Source of the DNA: Bacteroidales bacterium
Lineage (GTDB): Bacteria; Bacteroidota; Bacteroidia; Bacteroidales; Muribaculaceae
NCBI GenBank assembly: GCA_030524805.1
Contig: JAUNFY010000012.1
Location: 1-54,272, forward strand
Direction of reading: 5' to 3'
Length of the DNA stretch: 54,272 bases
Made by a program: the position numbers and the translations under genes. How positions within the stretch are numbered: position 1 is the stretch's first letter; every line of letters starts with the position of its first letter. The notes under the pieces were generated by a model that was not told where the DNA came from, ran no database searches, and was given only the letters and a program-made list of their open reading frames with translations. Below, piece by piece: positions 17,069 through 24,718 of this stretch.

Positions 17069-20000
17069 ATGACAGAACGACGGAAACTTGTGATGGCTAC
17101 CAACAATGCCGGAAAACTCCGCGAGGCCCGCGCCATAGCCGGCGGGCGCCTTGAGATATTGAGTCTTGACGACATAGGCTACCATCAGGATATAGAAGAG
17201 ACTGCCGACACACTGAGCGGCAACGCGCTGATAAAGGTGCGTGCCATCAAGGCTGTGACGGATCTCGATGTCTTCGCCGACGACACGGGGCTGATAGTGG
17301 ATGCCCTCGACGGCGCACCCGGGGTACATACCGCCCGCTATGCCGGCGAGGCGTGCGATCCCGACGCCAACATGGACCTCCTGCTGAGGAATATGGAAGG
17401 GGTGGCCGACCGGAGGGCCCGGTTCGCCACGTGCATAGCCCTCTCGCACAACGGCGGGGAATATCTCTTTGAGGGCACAGCCGAGGGGAGCATAGCCCGG
17501 GAACGCAGCGGAAGCCACGGCTTCGGCTACGACCCTGTGTTCATATCGGAAGAGACGGGAAAATGCTTCGCCGAGATGAGCGATGAGGAAAAAAACGGAA
17601 TCTCACACCGCGGACGCGCGCTGCGGGCCATGATGAAATGGCTCGGGGCACTGTGCGTGGCGCTGATGGCCATATTGCCGGCAAAGGCGGCTTCCTCGGC
17701 CGACTGGGCACTCTACAACACATTCGACGATAAGGTGGAATACGTGTTCGACACCGAATCGAAGACCTACTTCCTGGTGCAGGCGCAGGCCTACGACCCG
17801 GCGTCGGTCGACAACCAGGATAAACTCTGCTTTCTCTTCACCCTCGACAAGGAGAGCGATGAGCTGCGCCCCTACAACAGCCAGAACTTCCTGTCGGAGT
17901 CGCTGATACGCACTGCATACTATAATGCCGAGAAGCGGTATCTGCTGATAGTCTATAGCGACATGATGATCGACATGCTCTACGACAACGGCGACGTGTA
18001 TCCCATTCATGCGCTGAAGAATTTCACGACTTCATCTACAAAGGAAGTGAGGTCGATATCGTTTGATCCGGCACGCAGCAGGGCGTATCTCGCCACCGAT
18101 TTCGGATATGTGGAGATCAACGACGACAAGCATGAGGTGGCGGCAAGCGGCGTGTTCGGCCGTCCGATCGACCGCATGGTGAGGGCCGGCGACTTCCTGC
18201 TGGCAACGATGGACGGCAAACTCTACCGCGACGACATCGACTCCCCCAACAGGTTGCTTTCCGACTTCGTGGAGACCGACTGGGCCGGCGGCGACGAGGT
18301 GATGAACCTCGTGGCGCTCGGCACCGACCGCTGCCTGATGACGAAAAACAACGGCGGAAGCGAGGATTTTTATATCCTCACTTTCAGGCCGGGAACGGTG
18401 ACGCCGGTGGCCACACCCATAGGTGGTCTCGGAGGCGCCTCGATAGTGGAAAACAAGCAGGGACTGCTTCTCGGACGCAACTCCCAGATAATAGGAATCG
18501 ACCGCACCACAGGGGAGCGCGATGTGGTTAGCCGCCGGGCGGAAGACTACGCGGTGGCCGTGGGCTCGTGGGATATGCGCGACGTTTACTACATGAAGTC
18601 GCGCGAAGGATATTATTCGCTCCGCAGGGGGAGCGACGGAGGCTGGAGCGTGACGCGCGACGTGGCGCGTCCGGATGCTCCGGCAGCCTTCCGCAGCAAC
18701 TTCATGCGCTATCTGCCCGACTACGGCATGATGGTGAACAGCCACGGCACCGACAGGAATTTCACCACGCACACCGCGCCCAACCCGATCTTGCTCTCAT
18801 CGTGGAAAAACAACGTCTGGACGCCGCTCGGCGTGCCGTATCTGGCCGCCAACCAGCGCTTCCGGCTGGTGAATCCCTGCGGCTTCGCGCAGGATCCCGA
18901 CAATCCCGACGTGTTTTATTTCGGGTCGGTGCTCAACGGCCTTCTGCGCTACAACGTGAAGGACTTCTCGTCGCTGCTCCATGTGACCCGCAGCAACGAC
19001 ACCCCCGACTATCCGGGCCACGTGTCGGCCCATGAGCCTTACTCGCGGTGGCCGACGGCATTTATAATGATGAATCCGCGTTTCGACAGGAACGGGAATC
19101 TGGTGGTGGCGCATATCAACACCAACGCCAAGGACGACAAATCATACACGGCTGAAATCTGGATGTGGACGCCGGAGAACCGCCGGGCATCCGTGTCGCC
19201 GGAAACCTACCGGCCTTTCAAGGCACTGAAAGTGAACGGCCCGACGCCGGCGAAGTCGGTGCTGGCCCTGCCGCTTGAGTCGGCTGCTGCGCGCAACATG
19301 GTGGTATATTTCGCGATAAACGACTACAACGAACCGTTTGCAGTCTACGACCATAACGGCACTCCCGAAGACGAGAACGACGACCGCCAGACGCTGCTGA
19401 GCTCGCTGCGCGACCAGGACGGCACCGTGAGCTACAACTACATTTATTGCGCCGTGGAAGACCCGCAGACCGGTCTGGTGTGGGTGGGCACCAACAACGG
19501 AGTGTTCACGATGAATCCGGCGCAGCAATTCAGCGAGGCAGGAGTGGTGAGCCGCATCAAGGTGAGCCGCAACGACGGGACATCGCTCGCCGACTATCTG
19601 CTCGACGGAATCGGGGTGAACGACATATCGATCGACGGCAGCGGCCGGAAATGGTTCTCACTCGGCGGAGGCGGCATTGTGTGCACGTCGGCCGACGGGC
19701 GGACCATACTTCAGGAAATCACATCAGACAACTCGATGCTTCCCTCCGACAACGTGTATGCGTCGGCCTACGACCCGTCGCGCAATTCGATGATGCTCTC
19801 CACCGAGGCCGGGCTCTGCGAATATTTCCTCAGCGGCAGCGCCGGAGGAGGCTCTGGGTCGAGTGTGAGGGCATATCCCAATCCGGTGAGACCGGACTAC
19901 TACGGCTGGGTCACTATCGACGGCCTCGACGAGGACTGCATAGTGAAGATCACCGACTCGGCCGGCAACATAGTGCGCGAGCTCGGAAGCGCGTCGGGCG

Positions 20001-20134
20001 GTCAGGTGCAATGGGACGCCTGCAACTCACGGCTTGAAAAGGTGGCGAGCGGCGTCTATTTCGTGCTTGCCTCTTCGGGCCCCGGCGGAGGCAGCTTCAG
20101 CGAGAAGACAAAAATACTCGTGGTCAAAGACTGA
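17069..20134 (+). CDS. RdgB (XTP/dITP pyrophosphatase) fused in frame to a PorZ-like T9SS protein
   Basis: One 1021-residue frame joins two normally separate proteins. Residues 1-187 are a complete RdgB/HAM1 pyrophosphatase, which removes ITP and XTP from the nucleotide pool: A-T-N-N-A-G-K at the start, F-A-D-D-T-G-L, G-F-G-Y-D-P-V-F and S-H-R-G-R-A-L near the end. Residues 188/189 are two Met codons (17630 and 17633) followed by a typical signal peptide (M-K-W-L-G-A-L-C-V-A-L-M-A). The remainder, about 834 residues, looks like PorZ: beta-propeller repeats and a C-terminal sorting domain (A-Y-P-N-P-V-R, then S-G-V-Y-F-V-L). PorZ is a surface subunit of the PorU-V-Q-Z attachment complex. The two halves need different compartments, so internal initiation at 17630/17633 or lost stop codon are the main alternatives. 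Confidence 0.85.
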   Translation: MTERRKLVMATNNAGKLREARAIAGGRLEILSLDDIGYHQDIEETADTLSGNALIKVRAIKAVTDLDVFADDTGLIVDALDGAPGVHTARYAGEACDPDANMDLLLRNMEGVADRRARFATCIALSHNGGEYLFEGTAEGSIARERSGSHGFGYDPVFISEETGKCFAEMSDEEKNGISHRGRALRAMMKWLGALCVALMAILPAKAASSADWALYNTFDDKVEYVFDTESKTYFLVQAQAYDPASVDNQDKLCFLFTLDKESDELRPYNSQNFLSESLIRTAYYNAEKRYLLIVYSDMMIDMLYDNGDVYPIHALKNFTTSSTKEVRSISFDPARSRAYLATDFGYVEINDDKHEVAASGVFGRPIDRMVRAGDFLLATMDGKLYRDDIDSPNRLLSDFVETDWAGGDEVMNLVALGTDRCLMTKNNGGSEDFYILTFRPGTVTPVATPIGGLGGASIVENKQGLLLGRNSQIIGIDRTTGERDVVSRRAEDYAVAVGSWDMRDVYYMKSREGYYSLRRGSDGGWSVTRDVARPDAPAAFRSNFMRYLPDYGMMVNSHGTDRNFTTHTAPNPILLSSWKNNVWTPLGVPYLAANQRFRLVNPCGFAQDPDNPDVFYFGSVLNGLLRYNVKDFSSLLHVTRSNDTPDYPGHVSAHEPYSRWPTAFIMMNPRFDRNGNLVVAHINTNAKDDKSYTAEIWMWTPENRRASVSPETYRPFKALKVNGPTPAKSVLALPLESAAARNMVVYFAINDYNEPFAVYDHNGTPEDENDDRQTLLSSLRDQDGTVSYNYIYCAVEDPQTGLVWVGTNNGVFTMNPAQQFSEAGVVSRIKVSRNDGTSLADYLLDGIGVNDISIDGSGRKWFSLGGGGIVCTSADGRTILQEITSDNSMLPSDNVYASAYDPSRNSMMLSTEAGLCEYFLSGSAGGGSGSSVRAYPNPVRPDYYGWVTIDGLDEDCIVKITDSAGNIVRELGSASGGQVQWDACNSRLEKVASGVYFVLASSGPGGGSFSEKTKILVVKD
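17630..20134 (+). CDS. porZ: Probable internal start giving a separate PorZ-like protein
   Basis: This is the downstream half of the fused frame, read from ATG 17630 or 17633. It would give a protein of about 833-834 residues with a cleavable signal peptide (hydrophobic core L-G-A-L-C-V-A-L-M-A-I-L-P, then A-K-A-A), two beta-propeller-like regions, and a type IX sorting domain at the end. That is close to the size of PorZ proteins. PorZ is exported through the Sec and then type IX route and binds anionic LPS. The internal start has no recognisable ribosome-binding site, as is normal for Bacteroidetes. Annotated separately because a signal peptide buried behind a cytosolic enzyme could not work in the full-length product. 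The symbol is by domain layout, not by confirmed orthology. Confidence 0.55.
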   Translation: MMKWLGALCVALMAILPAKAASSADWALYNTFDDKVEYVFDTESKTYFLVQAQAYDPASVDNQDKLCFLFTLDKESDELRPYNSQNFLSESLIRTAYYNAEKRYLLIVYSDMMIDMLYDNGDVYPIHALKNFTTSSTKEVRSISFDPARSRAYLATDFGYVEINDDKHEVAASGVFGRPIDRMVRAGDFLLATMDGKLYRDDIDSPNRLLSDFVETDWAGGDEVMNLVALGTDRCLMTKNNGGSEDFYILTFRPGTVTPVATPIGGLGGASIVENKQGLLLGRNSQIIGIDRTTGERDVVSRRAEDYAVAVGSWDMRDVYYMKSREGYYSLRRGSDGGWSVTRDVARPDAPAAFRSNFMRYLPDYGMMVNSHGTDRNFTTHTAPNPILLSSWKNNVWTPLGVPYLAANQRFRLVNPCGFAQDPDNPDVFYFGSVLNGLLRYNVKDFSSLLHVTRSNDTPDYPGHVSAHEPYSRWPTAFIMMNPRFDRNGNLVVAHINTNAKDDKSYTAEIWMWTPENRRASVSPETYRPFKALKVNGPTPAKSVLALPLESAAARNMVVYFAINDYNEPFAVYDHNGTPEDENDDRQTLLSSLRDQDGTVSYNYIYCAVEDPQTGLVWVGTNNGVFTMNPAQQFSEAGVVSRIKVSRNDGTSLADYLLDGIGVNDISIDGSGRKWFSLGGGGIVCTSADGRTILQEITSDNSMLPSDNVYASAYDPSRNSMMLSTEAGLCEYFLSGSAGGGSGSSVRAYPNPVRPDYYGWVTIDGLDEDCIVKITDSAGNIVRELGSASGGQVQWDACNSRLEKVASGVYFVLASSGPGGGSFSEKTKILVVKD

Positions 20135-20209
20135 TGTTACCGACTCTCGCGATCAAATACCGATATTCGTGATAAAAAAACGATACCACAGATATTCGTA
20201 ATCAAAGAC
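20113..20209 (+). repeat. Repeat of the PorZ 3' end in the gap before trmB
   Basis: ATACTCGTGGTCAAAGAC at 20113-20130 encodes the last codons of the PorZ half before the stop. Degenerate copies follow at 20143-20160, 20163-20181 and 20192-20209; the last differs at only two positions or so. TrmB starts at 20214. Confidence 0.65.
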
Positions 20210-20213
20210 AGAT

Positions 20214-20966
20214 ATGGGAAAGAACAAACTGCAGAAATTCGCGGACATAGCGGCAATGAAATGCGTGCTGGAATATCCGAGGCATATACTGATAGAGGAA
20301 GGGTTTCCCTACAAGGGAAGCTGGAACGGCGAATTTTTCCGTCGCCCCAATCCGATCACCCTCGAGCTCGGTTGCGGCAAGGGGGAATACACCGTGGGGC
20401 TCGCCCGCGCCAACCGCGACCGCAACCATGTGGGAGTGGACATCAAGGGGGCACGCCTCTGGAAAGGGGCCGGCGATGTGGAGCGCGAGGGGCTTGACAA
20501 CGCGGCATTCCTGCGCACCGAGATAGAGCAGATAGAGCAATTTTTCGCTCCCGGCGAAGTGGACGAGATATGGATAACGTTTCCCGACCCTCAGATGCAG
20601 AAGGCTCGCAAGCGCCTCACGTCGTCTCGTTTTCTGAAATCCTACCGCACATTCCTGCGCCCAGGCGGAGTGGTTAACCTGAAGACCGACTCACCCTTCC
20701 TGTATGAATACACACGCAGGCTGGTGGAACTCAACGGCTTCGAGGTGCTGACCTGCACCGACGACCTCTATGGCAGCGGGCTTGCCGACCCCGTGGCCTC
20801 GATCAAGACCTTCTACGAGCAGCAGTGGCTCAGCCGCGGCAAGACCATCAAGCTGATATCGTTCAGGATAGGGGAGGGGGAGATAGCCGAGCCCGACTGC
20901 AGCGACCTTGAGAAAGACGACTATCACAGCGAATTCGGACGGCACGGTGGCAATTCCGGAGCGTGA
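20214..20966 (+). CDS. trmB: tRNA (guanine-46-N7)-methyltransferase
   Basis: TrmB makes m7G46 in the variable loop of tRNAs, using SAM. The protein has 250 residues, the normal size. The SAM loop is L-E-L-G-C-G-K-G-E-Y-T-V near residue 53, followed by the acidic strand V-G-V-D-I-K-G-A-R. The family-specific motif W-I-T-F-P-D-P-Q-M near residue 120 is intact, followed by R-L-T-S-S-R-F-L-K-S-Y. The last ~25 residues are acidic and poorly conserved. The start at 20214 fits the conserved N-terminus (K-N-K-L-Q-K-F). It lies 79 bp after the RdgB-PorZ frame and 96 bp before mrp, all in the same direction. Confidence 0.95.
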   Translation: MGKNKLQKFADIAAMKCVLEYPRHILIEEGFPYKGSWNGEFFRRPNPITLELGCGKGEYTVGLARANRDRNHVGVDIKGARLWKGAGDVEREGLDNAAFLRTEIEQIEQFFAPGEVDEIWITFPDPQMQKARKRLTSSRFLKSYRTFLRPGGVVNLKTDSPFLYEYTRRLVELNGFEVLTCTDDLYGSGLADPVASIKTFYEQQWLSRGKTIKLISFRIGEGEIAEPDCSDLEKDDYHSEFGRHGGNSGA

Positions 20967-21062
20967 ATTGTTACTATCAATGTAGGGCCACGGCTTCCGC
21001 GCCCGGATGCGTGGAGCGCCGGCCTCCGTAAATATCATGGTAAACAATTAATATAGAAACAA

Positions 21063-22187
21063 ATGGCTATATATCCAAAACTGATTCTCGATGCGCTGCG
21101 GAATGTGAAATATCCCGGCAATGGCAAGAATATAGTGGATCTCGGCATGGTGGAGGATGATATCAGGATCGACGGCAACAAGGTGTCGTTCTCGCTGATA
21201 TTCGACCGTCCGACCGATCCTTTCATAAAGTCGGTGGTGAGGTCGGCCGAGGCCACACTTCCGGTGTTTGCCGATCCCGACATAGACGTGAAGGGCCGGA
21301 TAGCTGTGAAATACCGCAGCGAGGCCCCGGCGCCGAAGCCTGAGAAGATGCTTCCCGGAGTGAAGAACATCATTGGGGTGAGCTCTGGCAAGGGCGGAGT
21401 AGGCAAATCGACTGTTGCCGCCAATCTGGCTATAGCGTTGGCTGCCAAGGGCTACAAGGTAGGCCTGCTCGACGCCGACATCTTCGGCCCGTCGATGCCC
21501 AAGATGTTTGGAGTGGAAGATGAGAAACTCTATATGGTGAATCAGGAAGGTCGCGACTGGATTGACCCTGTGGAGAAATATGGAGTGAAGATGCTTAGCA
21601 TCGGATTTGTGGTAGACAAGGACAGCCCGGTGCTCTGGCGCGGCGGCATGGCCTCCAACGCGCTGAAGCAGCTGATAGGCGATGCGTGGTGGGGCGATCT
21701 GGACTATTTCCTGATCGATATGCCTCCCGGCACGAGCGACATACACCTGACGCTTGTGCAGACACTCGCCATCACGGGAGTGATAGTGGTCAGCACTCCG
21801 CAGGAAGTGGCGCTCGCCGATGCCCGCAAGGGAATAGGAATGTTCAGGAGCGACAAGATCAATGTGCCCATCCTCGGATTGGTGGAGAACATGGCATGGT
21901 TCACGCCCGCTCCGCATCCCGACGAGAAATACTACATCTTCGGCAACGGCGGCGCCGCCCGTCTGGCCGATGAGCTCGCAGTGCCGTTGCTGGCGCAGAT
22001 ACCGCTCGTGGCCGACATCTGCGAGAAAGCCGATTCCGGCATGCCCACGGCTGTGGAATGCACCGGCGGCGAAGTGTCGGAAAATCCGGAGGCCCGCGCT
22101 TTCTCCGACCTCGCCCAGCGGGTGGTGGAGGAATGCGACCGGCGCAACAGCAACCTGCCGCCCACAAAGGTGGTGGAGACGCATTAA
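21063..22187 (+). CDS. mrp: Mrp/ApbC-type P-loop ATPase, Fe-S cluster carrier
   Basis: The protein has 374 residues. The N-terminal ~95 residues form a MIP18/DUF59-type domain and the rest a ParA/MinD-like ATPase. The deviant Walker A is G-K-G-G-V-G-K-S-T near residue 110, with L-D-A-D-I-F-G-P-S (Walker A') and I-D-M-P-P-G-T-S-D (switch II) following. Mrp proteins bind and pass on Fe-S clusters. The C-P-x-C pair seen in many Mrp proteins after E-N-M is absent here (E-N-M-A-W-F-T-P-A-P-H-P), a pattern I also recall in Bacteroidetes homologues, so cluster binding may use other ligands. It is followed by a repeat-containing gap and panB. Confidence 0.88.
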   Translation: MAIYPKLILDALRNVKYPGNGKNIVDLGMVEDDIRIDGNKVSFSLIFDRPTDPFIKSVVRSAEATLPVFADPDIDVKGRIAVKYRSEAPAPKPEKMLPGVKNIIGVSSGKGGVGKSTVAANLAIALAAKGYKVGLLDADIFGPSMPKMFGVEDEKLYMVNQEGRDWIDPVEKYGVKMLSIGFVVDKDSPVLWRGGMASNALKQLIGDAWWGDLDYFLIDMPPGTSDIHLTLVQTLAITGVIVVSTPQEVALADARKGIGMFRSDKINVPILGLVENMAWFTPAPHPDEKYYIFGNGGAARLADELAVPLLAQIPLVADICEKADSGMPTAVECTGGEVSENPEARAFSDLAQRVVEECDRRNSNLPPTKVVETH

Positions 22188-22222
22188 CGGGCAATTCATT
22201 CAAGTTTCGCAAGATCAACTTG

Positions 22223-22249
22223 AAGGTTATTAGGTTATAAGGTTAGTAA
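22223..22249 (+). repeat. AGGTTAT triplet upstream of panB
   Basis: AAGGTTAT at 22223, TAGGTTATA at 22231 and AGGTTAGTAA at 22240 form three short degenerate tandem copies, about 9 bp apart, 23 bp before the panB start. Confidence 0.55.
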
Positions 22250-22271
22250 CTAAACACGAAAAACTACAGCA

Positions 22272-23093
22272 ATGTCAACAGCACAGGCAGAAAACACACG
22301 CAAGGTGACTACAAGCCGCCTGATGGAAATGAAACAGCGCGGAGAGAAAATCTCGATGCTCACATCCTACGACTACACATCGGCCAAGATAGTGGACGAG
22401 GCCGGAATGGACGTTATATTGGTGGGCGACTCAGCCTCCAACGTGATGGCGGGCAATATCACCACACTCCCCATCACTCTCGACCAGATGATATATCATG
22501 CCAAGTCGGTGATGAAGGCAGTGAAGCGCGCGCTGGTGGTGGTAGACCTTCCTTTCGGCACCTACCAGGGCAATTCGAAGGAGGCGCTCGCCTCTGCAAT
22601 CAGGGTGATGAAGGAGAGCCATGCCGAAGCCCTGAAACTCGAGGGTGGCGCCGAGATAGCGGAGTCGATACAGCGTATACTTTGCGCCGGAATCCCGGTG
22701 ATGGGTCATCTCGGACTCACTCCCCAGAGCATCAATAAATTCGGCACCTACAGCGTGAGGGCCAAGGAAGAGGCTGAGGCTGCAAAACTGCTTGAAGACG
22801 CCAAGAAACTCGAGGAGATAGGGTGTTTCGCCCTCGTGCTCGAGAAGATACCGGCCAAACTTGCAGAGAAAGTGGCATCGGAACTGAGCATACCGGTGAT
22901 CGGCATCGGTGCCGGCGGCGGAGTCGACGGTCAGGTGCTCGTGATGCACGACATGCTCGGCCTCACGAAGGGCTTCTCGCCCCGCTTCCTGCGCAGATAT
23001 GCCAACCTCGGCGATGTGATGACGGATGCCATCCAGCACTACATAGCCGACGTGAAGAGCTGCGACTTCCCCAATGAGAAAGAACAGTATTGA
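22272..23093 (+). CDS. panB: 3-methyl-2-oxobutanoate hydroxymethyltransferase
   Basis: PanB transfers a hydroxymethyl group from 5,10-methylene-THF to alpha-ketoisovalerate, giving ketopantoate for pantothenate and CoA. The protein has 273 residues and a TIM barrel with the family motifs: [10 protein letters not shown] near residue 28, V-G-D-S-A-S-N-V with the Mg-binding Asp, [15 protein letters not shown] and [12 protein letters not shown] near the C-terminus. ATG 22272 is four codons ahead of the family-typical N-terminus (R-K-V-T-T-S-R-L). No other pan genes are in the window. The following GH18 gene starts immediately after its stop. Confidence 0.96.
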   Translation: MSTAQAENTRKVTTSRLMEMKQRGEKISMLTSYDYTSAKIVDEAGMDVILVGDSASNVMAGNITTLPITLDQMIYHAKSVMKAVKRALVVVDLPFGTYQGNSKEALASAIRVMKESHAEALKLEGGAEIAESIQRILCAGIPVMGHLGLTPQSINKFGTYSVRAKEEAEAAKLLEDAKKLEEIGCFALVLEKIPAKLAEKVASELSIPVIGIGAGGGVDGQVLVMHDMLGLTKGFSPRFLRRYANLGDVMTDAIQHYIADVKSCDFPNEKEQY

Positions 23094-23097
23094 CGCC

Positions 23098-24204
23098 ATG
23101 TGTCGGAAACCCAACAGTTTGCGACACGCGGTCCGCACCATAGCCGCGGTCATCACCTGCATGGTGATGGCCGCGTTTGCGGCTTCATCGCAAACCAAAC
23201 CTGCCGGAGCGCAAACCTCGACGGCCGGGAAGCCGGCGGATGGGGAGGCGCCGGGGCGGCCCATCATGGCTGTGGGATATGTGGAATCGTTCAGGCCGAC
23301 AGTGCCCGACGCCAACATGTTTACCCATCTCATCTACGCCCATGCCGGATTTAATGAAGCGTGCGACGGGCTCGAGATTCCGAATCTTGCGAAACTGAAG
23401 CAACTGACCGGACTGAAGAAGGAAAACCCGGAGCTGAAGGTGGAGATAAGCGTGGCGAGCAGCCGGCGCGACGGATTTAGCGAGATGGCGGCCGACAAGA
23501 AAAAACGCAAGGCCTTCGCTGCAAGCGTAAGGGCGGTGCTCGACAGCCTGAATCTCGACGGGGTGAATCTCGACTGGGAATTTCCCGGCACTGAAAACGG
23601 GGGGCACACGGCCACGCCTGCCGACAGCCGCAACTACGTGAAGGTGGTGAAGGATATCCGCAAGGCCATAGGCAAGAAAAAGGAGATATCGTTCTATTCC
23701 TTCAACACGGGCGATTACATCGATTTCAAGGGGATGGTGCCCTACGTTGACCATGTGTATGTGTCGGGCTACAATCTCTCGGTGCCTCAGGAAGGAAAGC
23801 CGGCGTGGCATCAGAGTCCGCTCTATCCGAGCGCGAAACTCGGGGAGTGGAGCGTGAGCGGCGCGGTGGAGCGGCATCTTGGGCTGGGAGTGCCGCGCGA
23901 GAAGCTGCTGATAGGGATACCCTTCTACGGCAGGGGAAAATCACCGTTCCCTTCCTATGTGGCCTGCAGCGCCTTCGCTAAATACTCCGACGGTCTTCAG
24001 CAACTGTGGGACGACGAGGCAAAGGCACCCTATTATGCCGATAAGGATGGCAATCTTGTGCTGGGCTATGACGACCAACGCTCGATAGCGGCAAAGATCG
24101 ACTTTATCAGGGAAAACGGACTGCCGGGCCTGTTTGTATGGAACTACGACACAGACTATGCCGACCACAGGCTCGGGCGCACGATAGAGAGGCTGCGCAA
24201 ATGA
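23098..24204 (+). CDS. Secreted GH18-family glycosidase
   Basis: Counting from ATG 23098 (4 bp after the panB stop) the protein has 368 residues; a possible earlier ATG at 23074 overlaps panB. A signal peptide is clear (R-T-I-A-A-V-I-T-C-M-V-M-A-A-F-A-A). The GH18 barrel shows the strand with the catalytic Glu: L-D-G-V-N-L-D-W-E-F-P-G, giving Asp154, Asn157, Asp159 and Glu161. In the DxxDxDxE motif the second Asp is Asn157, as in some family members. Later motifs include V-Y-V-S-G-Y-N and G-I-P-F-Y-G-R-G. Such enzymes cleave chitin or the N-glycan core. There are no SusC/SusD neighbours, so the substrate is unclear. Export is to the periplasm or beyond. Confidence 0.85.
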   Translation: MCRKPNSLRHAVRTIAAVITCMVMAAFAASSQTKPAGAQTSTAGKPADGEAPGRPIMAVGYVESFRPTVPDANMFTHLIYAHAGFNEACDGLEIPNLAKLKQLTGLKKENPELKVEISVASSRRDGFSEMAADKKKRKAFAASVRAVLDSLNLDGVNLDWEFPGTENGGHTATPADSRNYVKVVKDIRKAIGKKKEISFYSFNTGDYIDFKGMVPYVDHVYVSGYNLSVPQEGKPAWHQSPLYPSAKLGEWSVSGAVERHLGLGVPREKLLIGIPFYGRGKSPFPSYVACSAFAKYSDGLQQLWDDEAKAPYYADKDGNLVLGYDDQRSIAAKIDFIRENGLPGLFVWNYDTDYADHRLGRTIERLRK

Positions 24205-24222
24205 ACTAAAGGCAATCGCCTG

Positions 24223-24266
24223 AAATTCATCTCCAAAATCATCTTTAAAACCAAACTCATCTGAAA
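24223..24266 (+). repeat. AANTCATCT triplet upstream of the Fur gene
   Basis: AAATTCATCTCCAAA at 24223, AAAATCATCTTTAAA at 24235 and AAACTCATCTGAAA at 24253 are three degenerate copies, ending 1 bp before the start codon at 24268. Confidence 0.6.
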
Positions 24267-24267
24267 T

Positions 24268-24693
24268 ATGCACGACATGGAGTCAAAAATGCTTGAGGAA
24301 GCGGGAGTGAAACCGACATCAAACCGAATATTGGTGTTGAGATCGCTCCAAGAGGCCACCTCACCCAAAAGTCTGATAGAACTTGAGACGCAACTCGAGA
24401 CGCTCGACCGGTCGAGCATACTTCGCGTGCTGACGTTGCTTTGCGAGCATGGGCTGGTGCACGTGATGGAAGACGGGCGCGGAGTGTCGAAATATGAGAT
24501 GTGCCATGCGGGGCATCATGCCCATCATGACGCCCACGACCTGCATCATGCCCATTTCTATTGCGAGAAGTGCGACAAGGTGTATTGTCTGGAAGATGTC
24601 GAAGTGCCCGAAATCAATCTTCCCGAAGGCTTCGAGCTGAAGGGGGTGAACTTCATGCTCAAGGGAATATGCCGCGACTGCTCCCGCAAATGA
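24268..24693 (+). CDS. Fur-family metal- or stress-responsive regulator
   Basis: This 141-residue protein has the Fur layout. Residues about 8-80 form the winged helix (T-S-N-R-I-L-V-L-R-S-L-Q-E, then S-S-I-L-R-V-L-T-L-L). The dimerisation half has an unusually His-rich stretch, C-H-A-G-H-H-A-H-H-D-A-H-D-L-H-H, ahead of H-F-Y-C-E-K-C and the final C-R-D-C, so both zinc CxxC pairs are intact. Whether it senses Fe, Zn or peroxide cannot be told; the extra His residues hint at additional metal binding. ATG 24277 is an alternative start. The stop is 25 bp before the TolB-like gene, suggesting co-transcription. Confidence 0.85.
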   Translation: MHDMESKMLEEAGVKPTSNRILVLRSLQEATSPKSLIELETQLETLDRSSILRVLTLLCEHGLVHVMEDGRGVSKYEMCHAGHHAHHDAHDLHHAHFYCEKCDKVYCLEDVEVPEINLPEGFELKGVNFMLKGICRDCSRK

Positions 24694-24718
24694 GCGGCAA
24701 ATCAGCAACCATCCATTG

